From Clostridia bacterium (GTDB lineage Bacteria > UBA6262 > WVXT01): a stretch of 40,398 bases of DNA. The notes below the pieces were generated by a model, which was not told the origin of the DNA, made no database searches, and worked only from the letters and a program-made list of their open reading frames with translations. This document shows positions 17,779-27,500 of the stretch, in pieces (position 1 is the first letter of the stretch; each line of letters starts with the position of its first letter). The stretch covers positions 1 through 40,398 of the forward strand of contig WJOT01000086.1 of the NCBI GenBank assembly GCA_009619095.1, read 5' to 3'. The translations under genes were made by a program, and so were the position numbers.

Positions 17779-17794
17779 CTCCGATGAATCGGAG
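17779..17794. repeat. Intra-operon hairpin CTCCGAT-ga-ATCGGAG
   Basis: Same hairpin at 24508-24525, followed by similar gagctac(t/c)..cttc sequence. Confidence 0.8.
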
Positions 17795-17807
17795 GAGCTA
17801 CCTTCGA

Positions 17808-18890
17808 CTATTTCAACGAGAATATAAACGTTACCTCTCCCCACTCTTCTCGCCAGAGTGAATTCTTTGGCAACGGTTCAAATGCCCATTTCTTCAGTGC
17901 ATCTATTGCTGATTTATCCAATTCAGGATAACCCGATGTTCTAATAATGAAAATCGTATCTTTTACTTTCCCACTGGGTAACACTGCAAAACGTAAGGTT
18001 AGAGTTGGCTCTATTCCTTTTTCTATAGCCCACCTAGGATAAGATGGAATTACCGAATGAATAACTTCCCGTGCCGAAATCGGCCCCTGGATTTGAAAAC
18101 TCGCCCCTTGAACTGAACTTCCTTCTCTACTACTTGTTTCTAATCCCCCCCATTGCCTGGACTTGAATTCACTAATCTCTAAGGGAGGTACAGTTGTTTT
18201 GGTTACCACCTCCGAACTGCCTCTTTTCGGAATATAATCTTCTTTGACGATTTTGCTCCCAGGGGTCTTTTCCCGTAAAGAAATAGACGGTTTGCTTGAC
18301 TCCTTAATACTAAGAGTTCCTTGAACTGGTATAACCAGAGCATCTTCCAGGTTCTCGGAATCTGAAACTCTTTCCTCGACTTCAAAAACAGGCATAGTTG
18401 TCTCTGATGGTCCCAGCTTTTCCTCTAGATAGCCTCCCTTTGCAATTTGTCTTGTGATTACTGCTTCGTCGGGAAACGCATGTCCTTCTTCTGTGCTGAG
18501 AGACTCTCGAACTTCAGGGGTAGCCTCAGGAACAAAATTCTTCTGTCCAACAAAAGTCTTGTCTTGTAAGAATTTTGATTCATTTACTTTTTTAGCCGAC
18601 TTACTGATTTTCAAAGTCTCCTTCAATTCCATCAATTTACCAGGTTCCCTTTTAGGACGTTGCTTAGTAAAAGCCAAAAGACTTTCTGTTTTAGGCTTGT
18701 ACCTTTTTATCTGTTTTATCTTGCCTGAAATACGTTCAATTTCTGCCTTGGTCAAATAAGCCACCTCAGTAATTTTGAGCTCCATCTCTTCCCGGCGAGC
18801 AACTCTCTGTCCAAGTGTAAAAAGAGTGACTAAGAGCAAAATGTGAATCAAACAAGAAGTAAAAAATGAGTTTATTATCTCTTTGTTCAT
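17808..18890 (-). CDS. TonB family energy transducer
   Basis: N-terminal TM; C-terminal VIPSYPRWAIEKGIEPTLTLRFAVLPSGKVKDTIFIIRTSGYPELDKSAIDALKKWAFEPLP. Confidence 0.88.
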   Translation of the reverse strand: MNKEIINSFFTSCLIHILLLVTLFTLGQRVARREEMELKITEVAYLTKAEIERISGKIKQIKRYKPKTESLLAFTKQRPKREPGKLMELKETLKISKSAKKVNESKFLQDKTFVGQKNFVPEATPEVRESLSTEEGHAFPDEAVITRQIAKGGYLEEKLGPSETTMPVFEVEERVSDSENLEDALVIPVQGTLSIKESSKPSISLREKTPGSKIVKEDYIPKRGSSEVVTKTTVPPLEISEFKSRQWGGLETSSREGSSVQGASFQIQGPISAREVIHSVIPSYPRWAIEKGIEPTLTLRFAVLPSGKVKDTIFIIRTSGYPELDKSAIDALKKWAFEPLPKNSLWREEWGEVTFIFSLK

Positions 18891-19288
18891 TTGTTCCTTA
18901 TTAACTCTGTTTTTTGAACTGTGGCAATGGCAATCCGTCCTGCTCCAGACTCCTTGGCAATTTCCAGGACGGTTTCCACCTGGCCATAGGAAATATTCTT
19001 ATCTGCTTTTATTACCATTAGATTATAAGGGTCGATTTTGAATCTCTGTGACAAAAAAGGCTTCAGTTCCTCTAAGGAAATCAGTTTTTCGTCCACGGAA
19101 ATCCGGCCGTCTCTGGATAAGGTAATGGTAATTTTTTGTTCCTCTCCCATTTCAGAAGTTGAAGCTCTGGGAAGGTCAACTTTTATCCTGGACTCACCGA
19201 GAAAAGGCGATATGAGCAGCAAAATAAGAAGCACGATCAAAGCTAAGCTGATAGCTGGCATTAAATCTATTTCCGTCTTCAGATTCAT
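18887..19288 (-). CDS. ExbD/TolR-like protein lacking the TM Asp
   Basis: MNLKTEIDLMPAISLALIVLLILLLISPFLGESRIKVDLPRAS...; overlaps its neighbours. Confidence 0.85.
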   Translation of the reverse strand: MNLKTEIDLMPAISLALIVLLILLLISPFLGESRIKVDLPRASTSEMGEEQKITITLSRDGRISVDEKLISLEELKPFLSQRFKIDPYNLMVIKADKNISYGQVETVLEIAKESGAGRIAIATVQKTELIRNK

Positions 19289-19701
19289 CGTTTTCCTCTC
19301 TTTCTAAGTAAGGCAAGTTTATCCGCCCCTGCTTGCTTTGCAATATCAAGCACTTTTACAACCTGGTCCAGGAGAACATTCGCATCAGGAATAATAATCA
19401 CAGTTCTCGCTTTTCTTTTAGCCAGTTTCTCAAGCAAATTCCACTTCAGATTTTTCATATCTACTTCTTTACCATTCAAATAGACCTTCTGTTTGGTTAT
19501 GCTTATTGATACTGGCTGTAAATCTGGCTTAGGAGCCTCTACACTCTCACTCCGAATTGCCCTGGTAGCATTTATTTTTATTCCTGTCCAGAGTAGCGCC
19601 GGCATCGTTATTAAGAAAACAACAATCAAAGTTAATGCAGCGTCGGTCAAGGGAGTTAAGTTGGGTGTGATTTTCATATCATTATGATTTTTTCTCTGCA
19701 T
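19285..19701 (-). CDS. ExbD/TolR family protein
   Basis: MKITPNLTPLTDAALTLIVVFLITMPALLWTGIKINATRA (conserved TM Asp present). Confidence 0.88.
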   Translation of the reverse strand: MQRKNHNDMKITPNLTPLTDAALTLIVVFLITMPALLWTGIKINATRAIRSESVEAPKPDLQPVSISITKQKVYLNGKEVDMKNLKWNLLEKLAKRKARTVIIIPDANVLLDQVVKVLDIAKQAGADKLALLRKRGKR

Positions 19702-20332
19702 TCTTTTGCTCCTCGCGATAGATCCTCAGCCGTATAATAAAATCGTCTCTGGCAATTTCCAATTCCGAATTAATAGTGGTAACCCGCCGGACAAAATAGT
19801 TATAAACTACAACGCAAGGAACTGCAATAATTATCCCTGTAGCAGTGGTTACCAGAGCTTCTGCTACTCCCATTGCCACTACCGCCGACCCACCCGAACC
19901 TGTTATTGCGATATCGTGAAAAGCGCGAATAATCCCCACAATTGTCCCAAACAATCCCAGTAGAGGAGAAATATGGCTTATGGTACCAATTATGCCGATG
20001 TTATTTTCAAACTTCATTCGCTCCTTGCTAATGGCATTGGTCATTAATTCCCGCACTGTGGTCTCATCATTTGTGTGATTTTTTAGACCTTCTTTTATTA
20101 CCCTGGAGACAGGTGTAGCCCTTTCTCCACAATCCTTGAGGCATTCTGAAAACTGACCATTTCTAACTTTCTCTGCAATTCTGGAGACAAACTCTGAAAT
20201 TCTGCCCCGACTCTTATGAAAATATCGCCAGCGCTCAATGCAGAAAGTAAGCGCTATTATGGAGACTACAGTCAACGCCCACATGGCAAAACTTCGAGTA
20301 TACATCTCAAGAATAGGTAAACCACCAAACAT
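19682..20332 (-). CDS. MotA/TolQ/ExbB proton channel family protein
   Basis: ISHISPLLGLFGTIVGIIRAFHDIAITGSGGSAVVAMGVAEALVTTATGIIIAVPCVVVYNYF. Confidence 0.92.
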   Translation of the reverse strand: MFGGLPILEMYTRSFAMWALTVVSIIALTFCIERWRYFHKSRGRISEFVSRIAEKVRNGQFSECLKDCGERATPVSRVIKEGLKNHTNDETTVRELMTNAISKERMKFENNIGIIGTISHISPLLGLFGTIVGIIRAFHDIAITGSGGSAVVAMGVAEALVTTATGIIIAVPCVVVYNYFVRRVTTINSELEIARDDFIIRLRIYREEQKNAEKKS

Positions 20333-20362
20333 TTTGTGTTCCTCCTTAAGAATAGGAATTTC

Positions 20363-20462
20363 TAGAACGCGAAGCTGTCGCTACTCCTCGTCACCCTAAA
20401 GGGCGACCGACCTAATCTGGTCGGGCACTCTTCAGAGTGCCAGAACGCGAAGCTTCGCTACT
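20363..20462. repeat. Intergenic element with hairpins flanked by a direct repeat agaacgcgaagct(g)tcgctact
   Basis: CCGACC-taatct-GGTCGG (20407-20424), GGCACTC-ttca-GAGTGCC (20424-20441), direct repeats at about 20363 and 20442. Confidence 0.75.
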
Positions 20463-20470
20463 TCATTCTA

Positions 20471-23400
20471 CTATTCCCCTTTCAGTTCCTCAATCTTAAT
20501 CTCGGCAAGCTCTTTCCACTTTTCATCTTCAGCACTATTGTTAATCTCCGTATATATACTTATGGCCGCATCACTTCTTCCCTGTTTTTCATATATTTCT
20601 GCCAGTCGGAGCAAACCTGCTAATCGGAATGGGTCAGCTTTCGGCTGCAATTCTTCTAAACTTTGGTAGGCGCGAATTGCCTCTGCCATCTCGCCGAGAG
20701 ACTCATAACACTCTCCCACTCGATACTCAATTTCGCATTTCGTTATTTCCTTAGTAGGTTCTATCATCTGATAGAATTCTATTGCCTGTCGATAATTGCC
20801 ATTGTTTCTCGAAATCTCTGCTATCTGCCATTTAGCAAAATTGGCTTTCTCTCCTTCCGGATGTTGCTCAATGAAGTTCTTATATTCCTCTACCGCCTTC
20901 TTCCACTCATTCAATTTTTTGTAGGCAAGAGCAATATTTAACTGGGTATGAATGGCAAAGCGGCTGTCTGGATATTGTTCAAGAATTTCTCTATAATGCC
21001 CTATACTCTTTTCTACCTCGCCCGCTTGAAACAGCCCATTCGCTAAGTGGAATTTAGCCGTTTCTGTTAACTCATCTTCAGGATAGCTGGAGACAAAATT
21101 CTGGAATGCCCTAATAGAGTCATCAAACTTCTTCAAAGCATAATAAGCCTCTCCAAGATAATAGTAAGCCACCTTAGCAGATGAGACGTGGGGATAATCA
21201 ACTATGACTTTCTGGAAATTCTTAATCGCTTTATTATATTTTCCTCTTTCGAAAGACCTTACCCCAAGTTGCCAGTAAGCTTCTCCAGCCAGGCTCTCGC
21301 CAGAATATCTATTGACAAAATTCTCTAAACCTTCATCGGAGGACCCTTCCCCTGTCGCCTTCTCGTAATAAGAAAGTTTTATTCCCTCGAGCGCCTGTTC
21401 TTTCCGCGAGTCTTCAGCATAGGTTTCTATAAATTTCTCGTATTCTTTAATTGCTTTTTCATACTGCTTAGCATTATAGTAGCTCTCGGCAATGTGAAGT
21501 TGTGCCTCTTTAGCCTGTTCTGTTCCGGGAAATTCTGTAAATAGCTTTCTGTAAAGTTTAATTGCCTCATTATAATTGCCAAGTCCGAAACTCGTATAGG
21601 CAGCTCTGTCTAAAGCCTGAAGAACGACTTTGCTACCTCTCTTTCTATCTATTATTGTCTTCCAGGTCTTAATTGCTTCACTGTAATATCCTAATCGATA
21701 AAACGACAGCCCTTCTCGATAGAGAACTTGGGCAACCATCTCATCTCTATGATATTCCTCGACAAATCTCCTGTAGAATGAGAGGGAATTTTTATAATCT
21801 TTCTTGTTGAAATATAGATTGGCAACCTGCAGTTTTGCCACTTTGTCCACATCCTTATCACCTTCTCCATAACATTCAAGAAATTCCCGATTTATTATCA
21901 AGGCTAAATCGAACTTGCCCTGTTCTATAGCACAGGCCACCAGTCCACTCTTAGCATATTTTGCCATTTCTGAGCCGGGATAGTTCTCCACTATATAACT
22001 ATACATCTCTTCTGCTTCACCATATCTTCCCAACTGATAATATGCTTCCCCAATATAGTAGTAGGCTCCAGCTAACCACCCACCAGGAGGAGAGGAAATC
22101 CCGGTAACCAGATTTCTATAACTTGTGATGAGGCTCTGGTAATCCTCCTGTTCATAGTAGGTCAATCCTAAGAGATACAATGCTTTGCCTCCCACTTCAC
22201 TATCGGGTGCAATATTAAAGACTGACTGATAAGCACTTTCTGCCTCAGAGTAGCGACCCAGTCTCTGTAGACATAGACCCTTTAAAAGAAGAATATCTTT
22301 CCACCCTGAGCTACCAGAATACTTCTCCAGAAACCTTTTCCCCTCATCTAAAGACTTCTGATATTCTCCCATTGAAGTATATAGATATACTAATTTATAT
22401 TGAGAAAGCCTGACAAGTTCCCCTGTTAGAAATTCCATTTCTGCCGGGCCTGACGAAGTGAAACTGGCAATTATAACCCGATAATTTTCTATTGCCTCCT
22501 CATTCCTTCCCAGACCCTTCAATGATTCAGCCATTAGATATCGGATAGAAGTTACCAATCGGCTCCGGGGATATCGCCTGAAAAATATTCGGCAATTCTC
22601 TATTGCTTTTGAATAATTTTTCTGATTAAATCGACTTGCTCCAATCATAAACCTGGTATGAGGAGCGAGTTCACTCCGTGGATAACTCCTCAATAAATCC
22701 CAGAACTTTCTCATTGCAAAATCATACTGCTCCATTCGGTAGAATGTCTCTCCCATACCGTACAGAGCATCGTCTGCCAATTCGCTTTTTGGATAATTCT
22801 CTAAAATTTCCTTATATTTCGCCTGGGCTGGAAGTTCTCTGTTCAGTTCTTCCAAACACCTTGCCTCGTAATAGTCAGCGTAAACATCATCCACCTTCTC
22901 AAAACTCTCTAAAGCCTGTTCATACTTCTCTTGATAATACCAAATTAAACCCAGGCTATAATTTACTCTCTCCTCTTGAACATACCCGGGGAAAGAACTA
23001 ATTAACCTTTTCAGAACACTCTCCGCCTCTTCTATTTTCCTCTGTTTCAAATAGCACTGGCTCGTCCCGTACAGGATTTCCGGAGCGAGGAAGCTATCCC
23101 CAAAACTTTCCCACATCTGGTTAAAGAGATTCAGAGCCTTGCTATAATTTTTCAGATTGTAGTAACACTCCGCTTTCCTCAAACTCGCACTTCCGGCAAG
23201 TTCACTCTGGGGCGAGGAACTAATTACCAGGTCATACTCTCTAATAGCATTTCTGTAATCTCCTTGAGCAAAATAGGATTCAGCAGTTAGATAATGTTTT
23301 TCATCTATTCTATCAATCTTTTCAAAAGGAGCTACCTCAACTTTAACCTCAGCTTTCAAAAGTGGTCTCTCTGGTCTCTTTTCCGCCTCCAAACTTTCAG

Positions 23401-24505
23401 CTTCTATCTTCTGGCTTTCCACAAGGGCTGGGCCAAGCTCTTCCCTACGCGGCTCCTCTGCCACCACTATGGTTTCTTCCTCTCTCTTCTCTACCACTTT
23501 TGTCTCTTCCATCTTTTCAATCTCTTCTACTTCTTCCATAACTTTTACTACCTTTACCATTTCTTTCTTTCCAAATCTAACACTCAATCCAATTCTATGG
23601 GAAGAGCCCAAATCCCTGTATTTACCCCAGGCATCATGATAAGCATAAGCATAGTCTACCTGTAAATTTCCCCACCTGAACCCTATTCCAGCCGTGATTT
23701 CTGTCTCATCTATCCCCCCTCTGAAAGTCAACAAGTTCAGCAGGCAATACTCTGCGCCATAATGCATTTTAAAGGACTGATGCTCTGTCTTTTGGGTGGC
23801 GATGGCTAATATCATATTATCACTAAACATTTTATAGGATGCGCCAAGATTAAGACTTAAAGGATAAGTATCTGTATCTGTTTTCAACTTTAGCTTAGGT
23901 TTAATCATATTCTGGAGATTTAAACCTAAAGATAACGCCGACAAAGGTTTATACAGTATTCCTGCATCAGTTCCAAATCCCATATCAGAATGGTCAGCAA
24001 AATTTTGATTGATGAGCTTTAAACTTATGCCACAAGAAAGATCATCTAACACCCTTCGGCCGTAAGAGAGAATAAAAGCAGTTTCATTTTCAGAGAAAGT
24101 TCCTTCATCCTCCCCCGAAGTATTGTAGTTAAAATTGCTGGAATGTAAATTTACTATTCCCAAACCAAGCGTGCCCGATCTATCCAGCGGATGAGCGTAA
24201 CTGACAAAGTCATAAATTGTATCCTCAAAAAGAATAGCATGTAAGGCAACTATTTCTTTCTGGCTAAGTTGCGTTAATCCTGCTGAATTCCAATAAGTCG
24301 CACTTGCATCATCAGAAACTGCGACATATGCTTTACCCATTCCTAACGACCTTGCCCCGGCACCGAAACGCAGGAAAGCACCCGGTAGTCCCGCATCAGG
24401 AGACCGTGCATAAATAGGTGTCCTGGGAACGAGGAAAAGAGTGGCAGTTAACAATATTAGAACGACCGATTTAAACAAGTTTTTATTCATTTCTTCCCTT
24501 TTCAA
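20471..24505 (-). CDS. PorV/PQ-family outer membrane beta-barrel fused to a long TPR array
   Basis: N-terminus GAFLRFGAGARSLGMGKAYVAVSDDASATYWNSAGLTQL (PorV/PQ signature), barrel ending HRIGLSVRFG, charged linker, then many TPR/tol-pal-like repeats (e.g. AESYFAQGDYRNAIREYDLVISSSPQSELAGSA). Confidence 0.9.
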   Translation of the reverse strand: MKREEMNKNLFKSVVLILLTATLFLVPRTPIYARSPDAGLPGAFLRFGAGARSLGMGKAYVAVSDDASATYWNSAGLTQLSQKEIVALHAILFEDTIYDFVSYAHPLDRSGTLGLGIVNLHSSNFNYNTSGEDEGTFSENETAFILSYGRRVLDDLSCGISLKLINQNFADHSDMGFGTDAGILYKPLSALSLGLNLQNMIKPKLKLKTDTDTYPLSLNLGASYKMFSDNMILAIATQKTEHQSFKMHYGAEYCLLNLLTFRGGIDETEITAGIGFRWGNLQVDYAYAYHDAWGKYRDLGSSHRIGLSVRFGKKEMVKVVKVMEEVEEIEKMEETKVVEKREEETIVVAEEPRREELGPALVESQKIEAESLEAEKRPERPLLKAEVKVEVAPFEKIDRIDEKHYLTAESYFAQGDYRNAIREYDLVISSSPQSELAGSASLRKAECYYNLKNYSKALNLFNQMWESFGDSFLAPEILYGTSQCYLKQRKIEEAESVLKRLISSFPGYVQEERVNYSLGLIWYYQEKYEQALESFEKVDDVYADYYEARCLEELNRELPAQAKYKEILENYPKSELADDALYGMGETFYRMEQYDFAMRKFWDLLRSYPRSELAPHTRFMIGASRFNQKNYSKAIENCRIFFRRYPRSRLVTSIRYLMAESLKGLGRNEEAIENYRVIIASFTSSGPAEMEFLTGELVRLSQYKLVYLYTSMGEYQKSLDEGKRFLEKYSGSSGWKDILLLKGLCLQRLGRYSEAESAYQSVFNIAPDSEVGGKALYLLGLTYYEQEDYQSLITSYRNLVTGISSPPGGWLAGAYYYIGEAYYQLGRYGEAEEMYSYIVENYPGSEMAKYAKSGLVACAIEQGKFDLALIINREFLECYGEGDKDVDKVAKLQVANLYFNKKDYKNSLSFYRRFVEEYHRDEMVAQVLYREGLSFYRLGYYSEAIKTWKTIIDRKRGSKVVLQALDRAAYTSFGLGNYNEAIKLYRKLFTEFPGTEQAKEAQLHIAESYYNAKQYEKAIKEYEKFIETYAEDSRKEQALEGIKLSYYEKATGEGSSDEGLENFVNRYSGESLAGEAYWQLGVRSFERGKYNKAIKNFQKVIVDYPHVSSAKVAYYYLGEAYYALKKFDDSIRAFQNFVSSYPEDELTETAKFHLANGLFQAGEVEKSIGHYREILEQYPDSRFAIHTQLNIALAYKKLNEWKKAVEEYKNFIEQHPEGEKANFAKWQIAEISRNNGNYRQAIEFYQMIEPTKEITKCEIEYRVGECYESLGEMAEAIRAYQSLEELQPKADPFRLAGLLRLAEIYEKQGRSDAAISIYTEINNSAEDEKWKELAEIKIEELKGE

Positions 24506-24507
24506 AC

Positions 24508-24525
24508 GCTCCGATGAATCGGAGC
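24508..24525. repeat. Intra-operon hairpin GCTCCGAT-ga-ATCGGAGC
   Basis: Copy of the 17779-17794 hairpin. Confidence 0.8.
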
Positions 24526-24541
24526 TACTCCCTTCAGTTGT

Positions 24542-27500
24542 TTATTTCAGGACACCAATCTTTCTTATCCTTACCTTTCTCTCTTTGCCGGCTTTAGCTT
24601 CTACTCGGCAGATATATCCACCATTAGCAACTACAATCCCTCTACCATTACGCCCGTCCCATGCCACCCGATTGCGCCCCATTCGACCACCCTCTTCTCC
24701 TGGAGAAAAATCCAATGTCCTTACTAAATTGCCAAAAAGGTCATAAATACGCATTTTTACATTAGCAGATTTATTTAGGTAGTATTGAATAGTCGTATCT
24801 TCTCTACCCGCATGGAAGGGATTGGGATAATTTACAACTTTCTTCGAAATAAGTCCTAAAGGGTTATCATACCCGCCAGTAATTATAAATTCTCCGAAAG
24901 CCGTGGCCTTATTTCCTGCCTCGTCAATACCAGAGACTTCTATCTTGGCTACCCCATTACAGATAGCATAAGGGTCTACCACAAAAATACCGCTATAGTC
25001 ATGATTGTATACTGTCCAAGGGTCGTTTTGTTCTATTCCGCTAGCGGTAAGGTCCGTAACTAATTGCCCGTCACCATCAGCCAAGACACAACCGATCTCC
25101 ACCAGGCCCTCTTCGGAAAAGCCCTGCGCCAAGTACGCCAATCTGTAGAAAGAATTCTTTACCTTTACCAGCTTCCTATCCCACGACCCATCCAGGGGAA
25201 AAGTAATAAGTTCATCGAAATTGTACAATTTCATTACTAAATAGCTGACCGGGAAATCATCAGTTTCTGCAGATTTTATTGCAATAACATTTCCCGTGGC
25301 AATTGGTTTGCCTGCACCGGGCGCATCTTTCATTTCCACCTTCTGGCCTGATTGAGTGAAGGGAGTAACTTTTACTTCTGGAGGGCGCTTCAATTTTTTG
25401 GGCGCAGTCACTAAGATATTGACCTTTCCAGTTCTTGCTGGGTTCGGACTGATGGAAATGGAGAAAGCAGGTGGAGCTGTATCAGTCCTAAAAGTACCTC
25501 TGCCCCAACCTTCATTGCCAGCAAAATCAGTGGCAGAAACAGAAATTGTTTTCTCTCCATTCGGTGTTTTTCCTTCTGTAACTTCATATTTCCCTGTATA
25601 CATATTGGCAAGACCGTAAATTGTCCAGGGGTCACCGCTCTTTATTCCTGCAGAGGAGAAGTCTACTATAGGTGAGCCTTTCTCATCTACGATACTGGCG
25701 ACCACCTCGACCTCCAGCTTCTCGGTCCAATGCTCACTAACTCCAGAAATTTTGTAGAGGTTCTCACCAATCTTTATCGGCTTTTTCTTATATGTATTAT
25801 CAAAGGGAAAAGTCACGACCTCGCCTGGTCCAAAGATTTTTAAACATAGCCTACTATTGTCAATTGTCACTATCCCTGTATCAAGTACTTCACTGAAATT
25901 GGGAGAAGTCACCAACTCTATGGATTGTAAATTTTCTCCCGACTGTTCGGAGACAACTACCCTGGGAAGAGCTTTTACGGGTTCTGAGGCCACTACGGAG
26001 ATGGTGACCGTTCCAGCTCTGGACAAGGCTGGATTAGCTAAAACTTCAAATTTAGGTGCCGTGTGGTCAATGTCAAAATTTCCAAATGTCTGGCTGGAAT
26101 TACCTGCTATGTCTATTCCAGAAACATTTATGGTCGCCACGCCCTCAGGGGTATTTCTATCAATTATGAAAGTGCCCTGGTATTGTTCTACAAGGTGAGT
26201 CCTCTTCGAAGAAAAGGATAACTTGGTCATACTTATGATTTGAGACTGAATCTCACCGGGAAACACGACGCTGACCTCTGGCGGATTCCTCAATTCCTTT
26301 AAAGATGACACTATAATTTTAATTTCACCCAAAGAGCAAGAATTAGGTATTGCAGAAACAGTCAGCACGGGAGACTCTGTGTCTACGACAAAACTTTCTG
26401 TCGCTGTGGCGATGTTCCCAGCCAAATCTTTAGCTGAGACATTAATAACAGCAATTCCAGGAAAGTTTTCATCAATTGTATAAGTGCTTGAGTAGGTCAA
26501 TTCTCCCTCTTTTACCACATTGACAGACACAGGAGTGTTTCCCTTCTGGGCAACTGTTACATTTGGAGATTGGTCTAAGGGTTCACTGGCGATGATGCTG
26601 ATTGCGACTTCACCTGAACTGATTCGTCTGGGTGAAACAGAAACAGTCAATCCCGGAGGGATTGTATCCACGATGAAAGTCGTGGAAGTTTCGCCAACAT
26701 TACCTGCTTCATCCAATGCGCTTACGGTCGCCAATGCCTCACCATTGGCAATGCTTCCGGGAACAACAATAAATTTTCCCTTATATATATGGTCACTTTC
26801 CGAAACGACCGACATTTCTACAGACAGAGGCGCTTGGCCATAGGGTTTGACCATAACGGTTGGCAATCCTGCAAGCTTACGAGAAGAAGTCACGTTAATG
26901 TTGACTTCACCGTTAGCTATATCCGGAGTTACTGAAACACTCAATTCCGGGTTGGTAGTTATGATTTCAAAGGTCCCTGAACCACTGACTTTCTTGCCGG
27001 TTTCGGTTTCACCAACTATTTCTACCAGTGCTGTACCATCCATTCCCTGTTTGACAGAGAAAATTCCTGTATATCTACAGTCGCTCCCGCTTATGTTGAC
27101 TATCTGAGTCTCTTTCCCAAAGGGCGTAACGGTTACCGTGGGTGCCCTCGCTAACCTACGAGTGGAGTATATACGGAGAGTGATTTCACCCACTCCAGCG
27201 GGGTCTGGAATGGCATCCACATTAAAGACGGGAAGAGAAGTGTCGATAGTAAATCGAGCAGTTGCCGAGCCCTGATTACCTGCCAGGTCTTTTCCAGTAA
27301 CGCTAACTTCTGCCGTACCTTTCATCTCCTCGGCCGGGAGAAGGAAAGTGCCAGTATAGCTATTGACCCCTTCTACAGAAGAATCTCTCGCCATATTGAC
27401 CGATTGAGTTTGACCGTCAGGGGTAAGTACCTTAACTGACGGTGGGCCATCTAAGGTCTTAGAAGAGTTCACTTTGATGTTCACTTTACCGCCACTTACT

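Noticed and set aside
20471-24505. Short ORFs within the TPR region on either strand
   Set aside because: All nested in an intact large CDS; typical by-products of TPR codon composition.
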